From: Mastigamoeba balamuthi
Lineage: Eukaryota > Evosea > Mastigamoebida > Mastigamoebidae
Reading direction: 5' to 3'
DNA: 64,000 nt
NCBI GenBank assembly: GCA_902651635.1
Contig: CACRSC010000003.1
Location: 324,731 to 388,730 of the forward strand
Shown piece by piece: positions 1 to 9,911 of this stretch. The notes below the pieces were generated by a model that worked only from the letters and a program-made list of their open reading frames with translations, was not told the DNA's origin and did not search any database. Each line of letters starts with the position of its first letter. Position 1 is the first letter of the stretch. The translations under genes were made by a program, and so were the position numbers.

Positions 1-678
1 ATCCGCCAGGTGGCTCTGGCGATGGCCGAGGCGTTCCACCCGCGGCTGGGCAGCGACAGCCCAGCGTCGCTGCTGCCCCAGTGGCTCGCCTTCTCCGTCG
101 TCGATCTCGCGCACCGCTGGATCCCCGCCAGCGACCCGCTCGAGTTCGGCCGCACGTACCGCGCCGCGGGCTGCTGGCTGCTGCTCGTCGAGTGCTGCTC
201 GCCCAGCGTCTGCGACGACGGCCGCAGCGCGACGCGCATCCAGCTGCAGAGCACCCACGGCGACGCCCTCTTCGTCTTCGAGCGCCCGCACGGCTTCGAC
301 TTCCGCGAGGCCGTGCTCTGCGCGTGGGACCACAAGTCGCCGCGGTTCGGGATGCTGGCGGAGCCCCGGGCGCTGGCCAGGAGCCCCATCGCGTCGGAGC
401 AGGGCCAGCTGATGACGCAGCCGCAGGTCGCGGACCTCAGGGACAGGGACTTCAGCGAGGCGGCGCCCGGCTCGCGCTGGCCAGCCTCGGCGCGGTGGCA
501 GCGGCAGGTCGGGGTTCTCGTCGAGGTGCTCGTGGGTCGCGTCGTGGTCCGGTTCGCGGGCCGGAACGCCGTGTTCGAGGGCGAGGGAACTGGCGGCGGC
601 GTCACAATTGACCTGCCCTTGAAGCGCAGACCTGAGGGCGCAAGGGTGCAGCCCTTCGCGGTTCTCCCCCGGCGATAG
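1..678 (+). CDS. C-terminal part of an unidentified protein
   Basis: The frame is open at the left window edge and ends at TAG 676-678, so only the last 225 or so residues are visible. The first in-frame ATG (position 22) lies inside coding-like sequence and is probably not the true start. The protein is soluble-looking, Trp- and Arg-rich, with no signal peptide, membrane segment or known motif that I recognise. Codon use (strong third-position G/C) matches the confirmed genes of the window, which is the main support for it being real. A second overlapping frame is also long, but it is an Arg/Ala-rich shadow typical of GC-rich DNA. Function unknown. Confidence 0.55.
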   Translation: MRQVALAMAEAFHPRLGSDSPASLLPQWLAFSVVDLAHRWIPASDPLEFGRTYRAAGCWLLLVECCSPSVCDDGRSATRIQLQSTHGDALFVFERPHGFDFREAVLCAWDHKSPRFGMLAEPRALARSPIASEQGQLMTQPQVADLRDRDFSEAAPGSRWPASARWQRQVGVLVEVLVGRVVVRFAGRNAVFEGEGTGGGVTIDLPLKRRPEGARVQPFAVLPRR

Positions 679-1456
679 CTACACTTCTTGCTCACCGGGT
701 GTGCCCTGCGCAGCACTGCAGGATCCAACAGCACTGTTGGTTGTATTCAATGCTGGCCTGGTTTCAGAGTTTTTCGTGTTCCGCAACTCCAAATTGCGTT
801 GTTGTCTGTTCAGAGATATATGAACTCCGCTCCGCCGACCCACTCGAGCCCTCCCGAGCCCTCCTCTCCTCCATGCTGTCATACTTGAGCCCTGGCAGTT
901 CCGTACTTGAGTGCTGCAGCTGTACTGTAGCAACTCAACGTGCTTGTGGGCATACATTAGATGATGCTCAAACTCGCATGCAAATGCGAAGACTGCCCAT
1001 GAAGCCCGAGGCATCAGCCTCTTCACACTTCTGCCCCGGCGACGGAGACACCAATTGCTCGCCGTCGCCGTTGAGAGTGTCCGCTGCGCTGAATTGATAA
1101 TGTGAACATTCAGGCAACGGCCCTCAGTGAGTTTTTCCTCAACTCCGGTTTCAGTTTGCCGTGCGCGGGAGAAAAAACGCCTCGGCGGGTGAGTCACCAC
1201 TGCAGCCCGCTCCACCCCGACCCGCGCGAGCGACCAAACGAGTCCTCCTCGACGCCCCCGTGCTGTGGCACCGCAGTCCCGTCAGTGCCCGAGTGCCCCA
1301 TTCAGCCGCACGAGAGATTATTCGGAAATATCGCACCCGGGCAATCCGTTATTTTGCACCACACGGTTTTTTGGGCCCCGGTGTCCCACCTCTCTGTAGG
1401 CACCCAACCCCGAGCTCAGCTCCGCCTTCCCACCCCACCCCGCAACGCCCCCTGCG
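679..1456. other. Intergenic region, promoter side of the first RhoGAP gene
   Basis: No convincing gene is seen. Base composition is lower in GC than the flanking genes and the open frames are short, with no bias or motif. The last 100 bases before the ATG at 1457 are rich in C and T and presumably include the RhoGAP promoter and 5' leader. Confidence 0.5.
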
Positions 1457-3730
1457 ATGAGCTGGAAGTACTGGGCCGCCGAGTTCGAGGCCAAGACGCG
1501 CGCCATACGCGAGTTTGAGGAGCACATCTGCCGCCGCGCCAAGGACGCCCGCAAGCACGTCGAGCTGCTGAGGAAGACCCTCCAGCACGTCGTCTACCCG
1601 CAGACCGGAGAGCAGACGCACGCCCAGCCCGTCCACCCCCCCCAGCCCAGCGCCCCCTCTCACCACACGGGCGGCGCGCAGGACGGTGAACAGCGTGTGG
1701 CAGGCGGTGCAGGAGTCGCAGGCGGCGCGGGTGCAGGCGTACAGAAGCCTCGCGGAGAAGCTCGACGAGCTCCACGAGAGGCTCGACGTGATGGTCACCG
1801 ACCAGGACGAGAAGTGCCGCAGCGTGCGCCTGCCCTCCCTCGGTGGCCGCCCCTCCGCTGACACAGGGGCGGGACGGCCTTGGGCAGGTGCGAACGCGGG
1901 GCAACGCCCTGGAAGACGAACTGAAGGTGGCGAGAGAAAAGGTCGAGGCGGAGAAGGAGCGCGTGGGGCGCCTGCAGCGGGAGTTAGCCTCGCGGAGGTC
2001 GGCGCGGATGGTGCTGTCGCACGACGGCGGCGACAGGGCCGAGGCGGACCTCGCGGCCTCGCAGAAGCAGGTCATCGTGCTCGAGCAGGCGCTGGCTGAG
2101 GCGCAGAAGCTCTACATCAACGTCAAGGTCCCGCAGGTGCCGCACCGCTTGGCCGCTGCCACATCTCCCTCTCTCCCTCTCTCCCTCTCCCCCGTCTCCC
2201 CACCCCTGCAGCGCTGGGGAATTGCTGCGGTGCCCCGATTGGGCGGTTGTGTTCGCACTTGCCATTTCTTCTTTGCCCGACAGGGCAGTGAAGAGTCACA
2301 CGCATCACCTGACATTTCCCTGCCGCGCAGCTGATATCGGAGATCGAGGTGCATCTGAAGGTGAGGTTCAAGAGGCAGGCCAACATATTCGTCGGACTGG
2401 GGCAGGCCGAGACCGCGTTCTGCAAAGCGCTCTCGGACTCGTCGGCCTCGTTCGAGACTGTCGTCTCGGCGATCAACGCCCACGCAGACATGGAGGAGAT
2501 GCGAGTCAAGGTCAAGGGGGCCGAGGCCACTACCCCTGCCCCGATCGACCCCCACATGTCCATGCGAGACACGCTGAAGCTGCGCTTCGGGTCGATCATT
2601 GGACCCAAAGTGCTCGGCTCGGCCGTCGCGCCCGAGAAGCAGGATCTCCCCCCGGTCATCGAGGCGGTGTCGGCGGAGCAGGGCTGCCCGGTCATCAACA
2701 AGCTGGTCGACAAGATCACCGAGCTAGGCGGCGCGTCGACGGAGGGCATCTTCCGCGTCAGCGAGTCTCACTGGGACGTCGAGAACGCGATGCGGGAACT
2801 GGACAAAGGCAAGTGGCCCACGTCCGCAAACATCGCCGCCAGCGTCCTCAAGCGCTACCTCTCCTCCAAGCTCGTGGAGCCCCTCATCCCCTATGCCCAA
2901 TAGTGCACTCCTGCCCTCCCCACCCTCCTCCGCTCTGCTGAGGGGTCCCACGTGTCCTCCGCGGGTTGACGCGCTGCTGTGCGAGAGGAGCTGCTCACCC
3001 GGCAGGAACTGCCTCCCGCCGCTCAGCAACTCACGCCAGCACCAACTGCCCACAGCCCGAACGGAGGCCCTCAGTGCTTGCAACGGCATCCTTACCTCCG
3101 CCCCCCATTGCTTGCAGTGAGATGGCGATGGTGAAGGACGAGAAGCCCGCTGCGGTATTCGCCGCGCTGCCAGAGCCCAACAAGTCGACGGTGGCGCACC
3201 TGTTCCAGTTCCTCAAGATGATGGCGCTGCCCGAAAACGTGGCCGAGACGCGCATGGGCATGCGCAACCTGCTGACCTGCATCGGGCCCTGCATCATGCG
3301 GCCGCCGGCGGCCCTCGTGAAGCCCGACCTCATGGAGGCCTCGGCCGTCAACAAGAAGGAGGCCGAGTTCCTCGAGAAGCTCATCGCCGAGGTCGACACG
3401 TCGCGCCTGCGCCCTCTGCCGAGTCCGCGGCCCGAGGACCTCTCCAGCGACAACTCGGAGACGTCGCCTGCACAGCCTATCAAGCGCTCGCCGAGCCCCA
3501 GCCCACCGCAGTCGGCCCCGCGCTCTCCGCGCTCGTCGCCGCCAGCCCCGAGCGGAGCCGCCCCGCCGCCGCCAGCGGTAGCCCTTGAGGAGCCCGCAGC
3601 GGGCGACCCCGTGAAGAAGTCCAAGATCAGCGCGCTGGCGTCGAGCGTGGCGCACAGCGTGCAGAACATCGCCAAGCCTCCCTCAAAATCGCTGCCGCGC
3701 ACGCCCAAGCAGCCGCCCGAGAAGCAGTGA
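1457..3730 (+). CDS. Coiled-coil (BAR-like) RhoGAP protein, copy 1
   Basis: A GTPase-activating protein for Rho/Rac-type GTPases is predicted. Five exons fit by phase: 1457-1584, 1682-1823, 1888-2127, 2331-2902 and 3118-3730 (564 aa). Residues 1-190 are charged helix resembling a BAR/F-BAR-type dimer. The RhoGAP domain follows and carries the arginine-finger signature GGASTEGIFRVS (catalytic Arg conserved), a KRYLSSKLVEPL helix, and the later MRNLLTCIGPCIMRPP block. The tail is Pro/Ser-rich (about residues 430-500) and likely disordered or SH3-binding. Intron 1 appears to use a GC donor (GCACG at 1585), because no GT in the required phase exists there. A diverged paralogue with the same exon plan lies at 43493-45727. 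The BAR-like label is inference from helix content; the RhoGAP call is firm. Confidence 0.88.
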
Positions 3731-3800
3731 GGAAAGGACGCCGCCCCCGCGCCGCATGTATTTGGGGGAGCCCCCCTCCTTGCCAAGACCAAACAAAGTG

Positions 3801-5130
3801 TCACACCGTGTAGCCGTTCCACTCAAACTCGAGGGGGCCCTGCTGGCCCCAGGTGAAGAACGCGACGCGGAACCCGAGGCCCCGCAGGCGCTCGGTGTAC
3901 CTGCGCAGCAGCGCGTCGCGGGTCCAGTCGATGCCAAGGAACGCCTTGCTGCGGAACCAGCGGAGCTGGTCGCTCTTGCAGCACAAGGACCTCTGCTCTG
4001 CGCTCTTTGGCCTCCCCACGAGCTTCCTGGCGCGGCTTTAACGGTGACCCGAGGAGGGAGGGAGGGCGAGAGCGCAGCTCACTTGTAGTCGCGCGAGCGC
4101 GGGGGGAACCAGTGCGAGTAGCCCAGCAGGCCGAACTCGTGCCTGATGCCCGCGAAGATCCCGACGCCCCTGCGGTCGTACGCCCAGCTGCCGAGGTACC
4201 TGTCAAACGCGGGGTTGAGGCACGCGTTCTCCACGGGCGCCCAGAGCCGCTCCCTCAGTGCCCTCCGCTCGCCGTCGTTCTTGGCGCTGCGTGTACGTGC
4301 GCTGAGTCGCTTGCTGGGCGGGAGTGCGGTGCGCGCACGGTACCTCGGCTCCATTTCGGTCCACTTGCGGATGATTGGGTCGTCGGCGCCGTACACGAAC
4401 AGCCCCACGGGGCACAGCAGAACGTCGAAGCACAGCTTTCCGCGCGGGTTGGAGAGGAACCCCGGGTTCAGGGGCGAGTCCTGAACCGCGGACAGCATGT
4501 CCTCGTTCCCTTCGCAGCCACCCGTCAGGGGCAGCAGAAATACAGCCATAAACCATCAGATCCAGAAAGCAATAAAACAATGGCTGAGCAACAGAGGCAG
4601 TGACATCATCACAAAATCAATTAAAAAGAGAAACGAAGCCAACGGATGCAGCAGCACAACCGACCATCGCTGCAGAAGGGCATCAAATCCATTACAAAGT
4701 CAACAGTGAAAAAACAGCAAGTGAGCAATTGAATTTGCCCCAGCGGGTCACCGATGAGGTTGGGCAGGTTGATGGGGGCGCCGTCGTCGCCAAACTCGAT
4801 GGGGTGCGTGTGCCACGTGTACGGCAGGTCGTCTCCCGCGCGCACGCCTGTCCACCCCTCGGTCCTCTCGCTGGTCTCTGGGGCCACCAGCGGCCGCAGC
4901 AGCAGCAGAGGCGCACTACTGTCGTCGTCGTCTCGGTCGTCTCTGTCGTCTCCGCCGTCGGCTGCGCGCTCGCAGGCGAACGACCCGGTAGACTCGCGCT
5001 CGGCCTCGAGGCTCTCGCAGAAGGCCGACCGCAGGAAGGCCAGGGCGTCAGGGGGCAGCCGGAAGCGCTGCTGGGCCACGCGCGCCCGCGCAGAGGGCAA
5101 CTTGGACGCGCAGAGGGCGACGTCGTCCAT
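3801..5130 (-). CDS. JAMM/MPN-like protein, putative metalloisopeptidase fold
   Basis: Three exons fit by phase: 5130-4752, 4509-4083 and 4026-3801 (343 aa). Exon 1 contains an acidic low-complexity run (GDDRDDRDDDD), then DLPYTWHTHPIEFGDD. The HTHP, followed across the intron by an NEDMLSA segment and LLCPVGLFVYG, recalls the JAMM pattern (HxHP then a downstream Asp) of deubiquitinase-type proteases. The Ser that normally sits three residues before the Asp is not evident, so activity is doubtful. The C-terminal 75 residues are unrecognised. The gene is convergent with RhoGAP copy 1 (70 bp apart) and divergent from the first MFS gene. The alternative is a lineage-specific protein with a chance HTHP. 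Confidence 0.55.
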
Positions 5131-5489
5131 CCGAATATGCAGAAGATATTCTGTGAGGCAGATTCCGGTCGGGAATCTGGGCCCATTCGCATGTCTAGCA
5201 CCCTGACCGGACTCGGACTAACAATCACTTGTGATAGCATGAGACGACGCGGCGGACGAGACAGAACGTGCGTGCAGAAGGGAACTCACGGTGGCCGATT
5301 ATATCCAAAAGGATCTATCCATCTTGGGACGGCGAGCCGATTACATCCAAAAAAGTGGATTGAAAAAACCCCCCACACCCACCTAGGTCGCCACACATCA
5401 ACTCGTGCACTGCCGTCACCAGAAAATAAGTCGAGGGGGAAGCATCACAACAATAAGCTGTGGTGGCCAATACCACACAAACCGAACAG
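5131..5489. promoter_or_regulatory. Divergent promoter between JAMM-like gene and MFS gene 1
   Basis: 359 bp separate two divergent starts. The segment is AT-richer than the genes, has a GATATT motif near 5147, and contains two direct copies of GCCGATTAYATCCAAAA about 43 bp apart (near 5293 and 5336). These are plausible but unproven control elements. Confidence 0.4.
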
Positions 5490-6944
5490 ATGCAGACCGA
5501 GCCCCTGCTCGAACGCGAAACAGCGGTGCCCGCTGAGCTGCCCAAGAGGAAGTACTGGCACATCGTTCTGATGCTGTTCATGACGCTCCCGCATGCAGCC
5601 ATCGCCCAGTAAGCCCATACAATCGTCGCAACCGCGCAAGCTAAGCCACACCCGTTCCGCAGGGCTGCTGTGGTGGCGCTGCCCAACGAGGTGCGGAGGA
5701 TGTCGCCGGCCTACGCCTCCCAGATCAGCGGCGCCGTGGGGGCCACGGGGTCGCTGCTCTCGCTGCTCAGCCTCGCCGTCGGCGCCCTCAGCGACCACCA
5801 CAGCTTCGGGCCCTGGTGGGGCCGCCGCAGGCCCTTCATCGCCCTCGGCGCCCTCGGGGTCCTCGCGGCCTCTGCGTGCTGGTTCGTGGGAGACCTGAGC
5901 TCGGCACTGTGGCTCGTGGGGGCTGCATACCTACTGATCTACATCAGCACGGCGCTCACGTCGGTCATCGGCGCTCTGGTCCCCGACACTCTGCCCTCCA
6001 CCCAGCACGGCGTGGCCAGCGGCATCAGCGGGGTTTTCACTGCCATTGGGTCGGGGTGCTGCTACGGGCTGATGGCGTCTGGCATTGCCCTGTGGGCTGT
6101 CTTCGGTGCTCTCGGTGTCATCACAGCACTCTCCGCGATCCCCACTGTCATCTTCGCCAGCTCTGCCGCCAAGGGTGCGCTCTGGTCAAGGCCAAGGGCC
6201 AAGGGGAGGTCAGATTTCGTAGACGGGGTGCGGGGATTCCTGTTCGATCCTCGCAAGCACCCCGACTGGGTGATGTTCCTGTTCGTCAACACGTGCTTCG
6301 CGTTCCTCGAGGGCAGCGCCCAGTTCACCCAGTTCTGGGTGGCCGACACGCTTGATGTGGAGAGTCCCCTGCAGTTCGTCGGAATGATGGGCGTTGCGTC
6401 GCTGGTCATCGCCATTCTGATATCAGTGCCGGTTGGTTGGCTGAGCGATCGCGTTGGCCGCAAGCCCTTCATGATCGCCTCGTTGTCCCTGCTGGCATCG
6501 ACGTCGTGCATGACGGCGTTCGTCACCAACATGGACGTGATCATGTTCATGCTGGTCGTCGGCGGGGTGGGTGTCGGTATGTACATGTCGGTTACGACCG
6601 CCATTGCGTGCGACACGATGCCGAGCTCCAGGGACAGCGCCAAGCACCTCGCTGTCGCCCGCCTGTTTGGCACCGCTGGCCAGTTCACCTCGCAGCTCCT
6701 CTACGGGGCCATTCTGGGGCTCTTTAAGGTCGACGTCGACTCTGACGAGTGGCCGTCATCGTCGTCGTCATCAGGCGGGAGGATGTACTCAGCGGTGGGG
6801 TACAGGCTGGTGTTCATGACGACGGCGTCGATGTGCATGACGGGCGCCTTGCTCTCTGCGGTCATGTCCCCCAGGAGGGGAAAGGACGCGCAGAAGAGCA
6901 ATGAGAGTAGTATGGCCACGTCGGTCAACGTGGAACAGTACTAG
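5490..6944 (+). CDS. MFS transporter 1 (SUT/SLC45, GPH-like)
   Basis: Polytopic membrane transporter with 12 predicted helices, probably a sugar/H+ symporter by resemblance to the SUT/SLC45 branch of the MFS. Exon 1 (5490-5608) encodes a short cytosolic N terminus and the start of TM1. A 54-nt GT-AG intron (5609-5662) splits a Gln codon, and exon 2 (5663-6944) encodes the rest (466 aa). The loop between TM2 and TM3 carries GPWWGRRRPFIALG and the matching loop in the second half carries SDRVGRKPFM, both versions of MFS motif A. The first of them looks like the GRRRPF signature of SUT proteins. The C terminus is short and hydrophilic. Four relatives lie in the window, all sharing this intron position. 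The substrate cannot be read from sequence. Confidence 0.9.
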
Positions 6945-7536
6945 GAATTCTGCGGAGTACACTCCACTCTACACCTCAGAAGAATACTCTACTTGGATGC
7001 TCGAGAGCGAGCTCGGTTGGCCCTGTCATTCGTCCTGCGTTACAGAGTTGAGCCACTGACACTCCCGGCACTGATGTGCCGAAGCACATGCCCTGTGCTA
7101 TCGAATAAACGAAGGACAGCGCTATGCTACCGGATGTCACCTCGCAATACAACATCACTCGCGCAATGAGGCGGAATGGCCCACAACCGTTTTCTTTTTG
7201 ACATCACTCATAATACCAGATTCTCCGTTGCAGCGTAAGGGCGGGTTCGGGTTTTGCTTGTGTGGTGCAGATGGTCGACATCCGTACGCAGGCTATAATC
7301 GTAAATTTCGGAAATTGAGGCTCCCGCCCCACCTCCCTGCGGGACGTACCGAAGCTCCGAGCTGAGAACACTGATGTGAGTCCTCCTCAACGGAGACGCA
7401 CCTCGGGATGTGATACCCTTGTTGCAGAATCAAGCCCCCACGTATCGATGAGACCCGCGCGTCAGATTGTTCCGCGTGTTTCGCACAACCCAAAGCTCAC
7501 AACCCAGTTTTTGTTGGCGAGTGCCGCCATTTTTCG
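6945..7536. other. Intergenic region
   Basis: No gene is supported. The first 200 bases are the presumed 3' end of MFS gene 1 and the remainder the promoter of the glycosyltransferase gene. GC content drops compared with coding DNA. Confidence 0.45.
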
Positions 7537-9824
7537 ATGGGCTCCGTACCGGCATACTCTCCCCTTCTCGGAAAGATGGAGCAAACTCACGACCATCAAC
7601 GCCAGCCCAAGGTCGCCCTAGTGTTCGTCGTCGCGCTCCTCCTGGTCTCTCTGAACGTCTGGGTTCTGCTGGCCTCCTTGGGTCCGAGCCGCGAAGCCCC
7701 AATCCGCAGCCCTCAGCCCTCGCTGGCCCGGACGGCGCCCCCGGACCCCCAGATGCCCCCCGGCTGCGCCCTGGAGCCCAGCGAGGGCTCGGGGCCGTGG
7801 CTGGACATTGTCGTGCCGCTGCGCAACCGCCTGTCTCGCCTCCGCAGGCTCGTCCTCAACATCGGTATGCTCCGTGCCGACGGGTCCGACCGGCGACTCC
7901 GCGTCGTAGTCGCGGACCAGGGCACGGCAGGCACAGACTTCCGCGGGCTGCTCGCGGGCCTCGCGGAGCAGACGTGCGTCCAGGTGCTCTACATCAACGC
8001 GACGGGCTCGTGCGCGGGCGGCGGCTTCTCGCGACTGCGGTCTCTGCGGGCTGGCATCGCCGAGGTGAACAGGCGCTGGCCGGGGGACATGGTTCTCACG
8101 CTCGACGTGGATACGCTGATCCTCGCCACCGCGACGTTCGTGGGCGAGGCCCGGCGGCACATTGAGCGCAACGTCTCGTACTGGTCGCCCGCTGCATTCG
8201 AGACTCTTCCGCGCAGGCCCGCGATCGAGGACCCGCTCAACGGCGACTGGCAGTCCGAGGGGCCGTGGGCCATCGGGGTCTTCGCGTCGGACGCTGTCCG
8301 CCTCGGCCTATTCGCGGGTCCTTCGTGCCCGGCAGTCGACGACGACGGAGACGACGGCGCCGCAGAGGCCCTCGTCCGCGCGGGCCTCATGGTTCACAGG
8401 CACAACGTGAGCGGGTACTTCCACCTGTGGCACCCCAAGGTCGCGTGGCAGCTCAGCGCGGACGGGGTCAGCAGGAGCCTCCCGAGGCCCTGCCTCGCTG
8501 CTCGGGAGAGCTCGGGCCGATGGGTCAACTTTGTGGTCCCCCACCACAGCAACGTGGGCCGCCTCACGAGCCTGCTGCTCAACCTCGGGGACATGTGGGG
8601 TCTCTCGGAGGACAGGCGCATGCGGGTGCTCGTCGGCAACTGGGACCTGACGGGAAACGTTACCGAGGTGGTTGCCGCCCTCTCGCGCAGCACGTGCGTC
8701 CCGATGACAGTCATAAACATGGCGGGGGACAGTGAGTGTGTTGACGAACAAGGGCAGTCGATGGCTGCCCTGCTTAACGCTGCACGGCCTCTGCTCGCCC
8801 ACGGCAACCTCGACGACGTCGTGTTCACTGTCGGGACCAACTTCGTGCTACCAGTGCACACCTTTATGAGCCACATGCTCCGGAATGTTGTGCTCGGCCA
8901 GTCAGTCTGGGCGCCCATCCCCTTTGCTCTATGGCAGGGCAAGCCCTCTGAGATGCGGCCGAGAAATGGTAGGTGGCTGCCACAGTCAAAAGAGGCGCTG
9001 GGGATCAACATTGGCGATGCACTCCGGTTGCGCATGTTCGACTTCAGTAAGCTACACTGCCCACAGCTCATGTTCCTCAAACACCTTTCACAACCACAGA
9101 CTGGAGTGATTCGAAGCCAGAACGCCACATATGGAGCTCAATATTGTGGAGTGGTCTTGCGATCCACAGGGAGAGGGAACACGGGCTTTTTGCGAAATGG
9201 ACCCCGAAACCGGCGTGGATCAACTTCATCATCAACTCTCACAGTCATAAATCCCTGATCCCTATGCTCCGAGTCTTCGCCAGACTGCGGGAATGTGACA
9301 AAAGGCTTCGCGTCTTTGCATCACATCTCGGCTCGGAGGCCCTGACAACGGAGACGGTCCACAAGATGGCTTCAAACCTATCTGCAGAGCACCTTCAGAG
9401 CCCCGCAGAGCTCAGTGGCAACACCCAGTCTGGGTCGGGAGAAGGGCCGCTGGATTCTATCTGGCGCTCTGTACAGAGCAGAAAGAACGAAATCGCCTTC
9501 ATCATGGACACGTCGACGCAAATTGCCATGCCCTCGTTTCTGCAGGAAATTCGTGCCCGGGTAGTGCGAGGAAGGTCGGCCTGGGCGCCGGGATTTGTCG
9601 TTGCTGACAACCCCTTGGACTTGGCGGTTATCGGTTTCTTCGTGAGCGATGCGAGCCAGATCGGAATCACTGGTAAACACTCGTTGCTCGTCGTAATTAA
9701 CCGAAGAATTCCAGATCATGTGGACGAAGGAGCGATGGCTGATGCGGTCGTGAGAAACAGCGGATTTCGGTTTTTCCGCGAGACGTTGGGCACACGAACA
9801 ACTGCGCCGGAAGACGAGCAGTAA
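7537..9824 (+). CDS. CHGN-like type II glycosyltransferase with three tandem modules
   Basis: A Golgi-type enzyme is predicted. A short cytosolic end is followed by one membrane anchor (about residues 25-48) and a lumenal region. Module 1 starts at LDIVVPLRNRLSRL, has the metal-binding DxD as TLDVDT, and ends with a SGYFHLWHPK block typical of chondroitin N-acetylgalactosaminyltransferase-like domains. Module 2 (from about 8515; VNFVVPHHSNVGRLTSL) and module 3 (from about 9210; INFIINSHSHKSLIPML) repeat the fold with weaker similarity. Their DxD positions read FTVGTN and FIMDTS, so only module 1 looks catalytic. The reading frame changes between about 9145 and 9258. I found no intron of the right phase, so this is a frameshift, a sequencing error, or an unusual intron. 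Acceptor sugar unknown. Confidence 0.7.
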
Positions 9825-9911
9825 AGCACACCAATTAAATGCGGGAGTGTCATACGGCCATAATAACGTCTATATTGCAACTGGCCACTCACTGGCCAAT
9901 TGATTTGACGA

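Noticed and set aside
81-611. Long Arg/Ala-rich frame overlapping the first gene
   Set aside because: It is the +2 shadow of a GC-rich coding frame, with no protein-like pattern. The same type of shadow accompanies nearly every real gene here.
9144-9258. A short GT-AG intron joining modules 2 and 3 of the glycosyltransferase
   Set aside because: Candidate donors and the CCACAG acceptor give lengths of 16, 19, 24 or 64 nt, none of which restores the frame, so an intron is not supported there.
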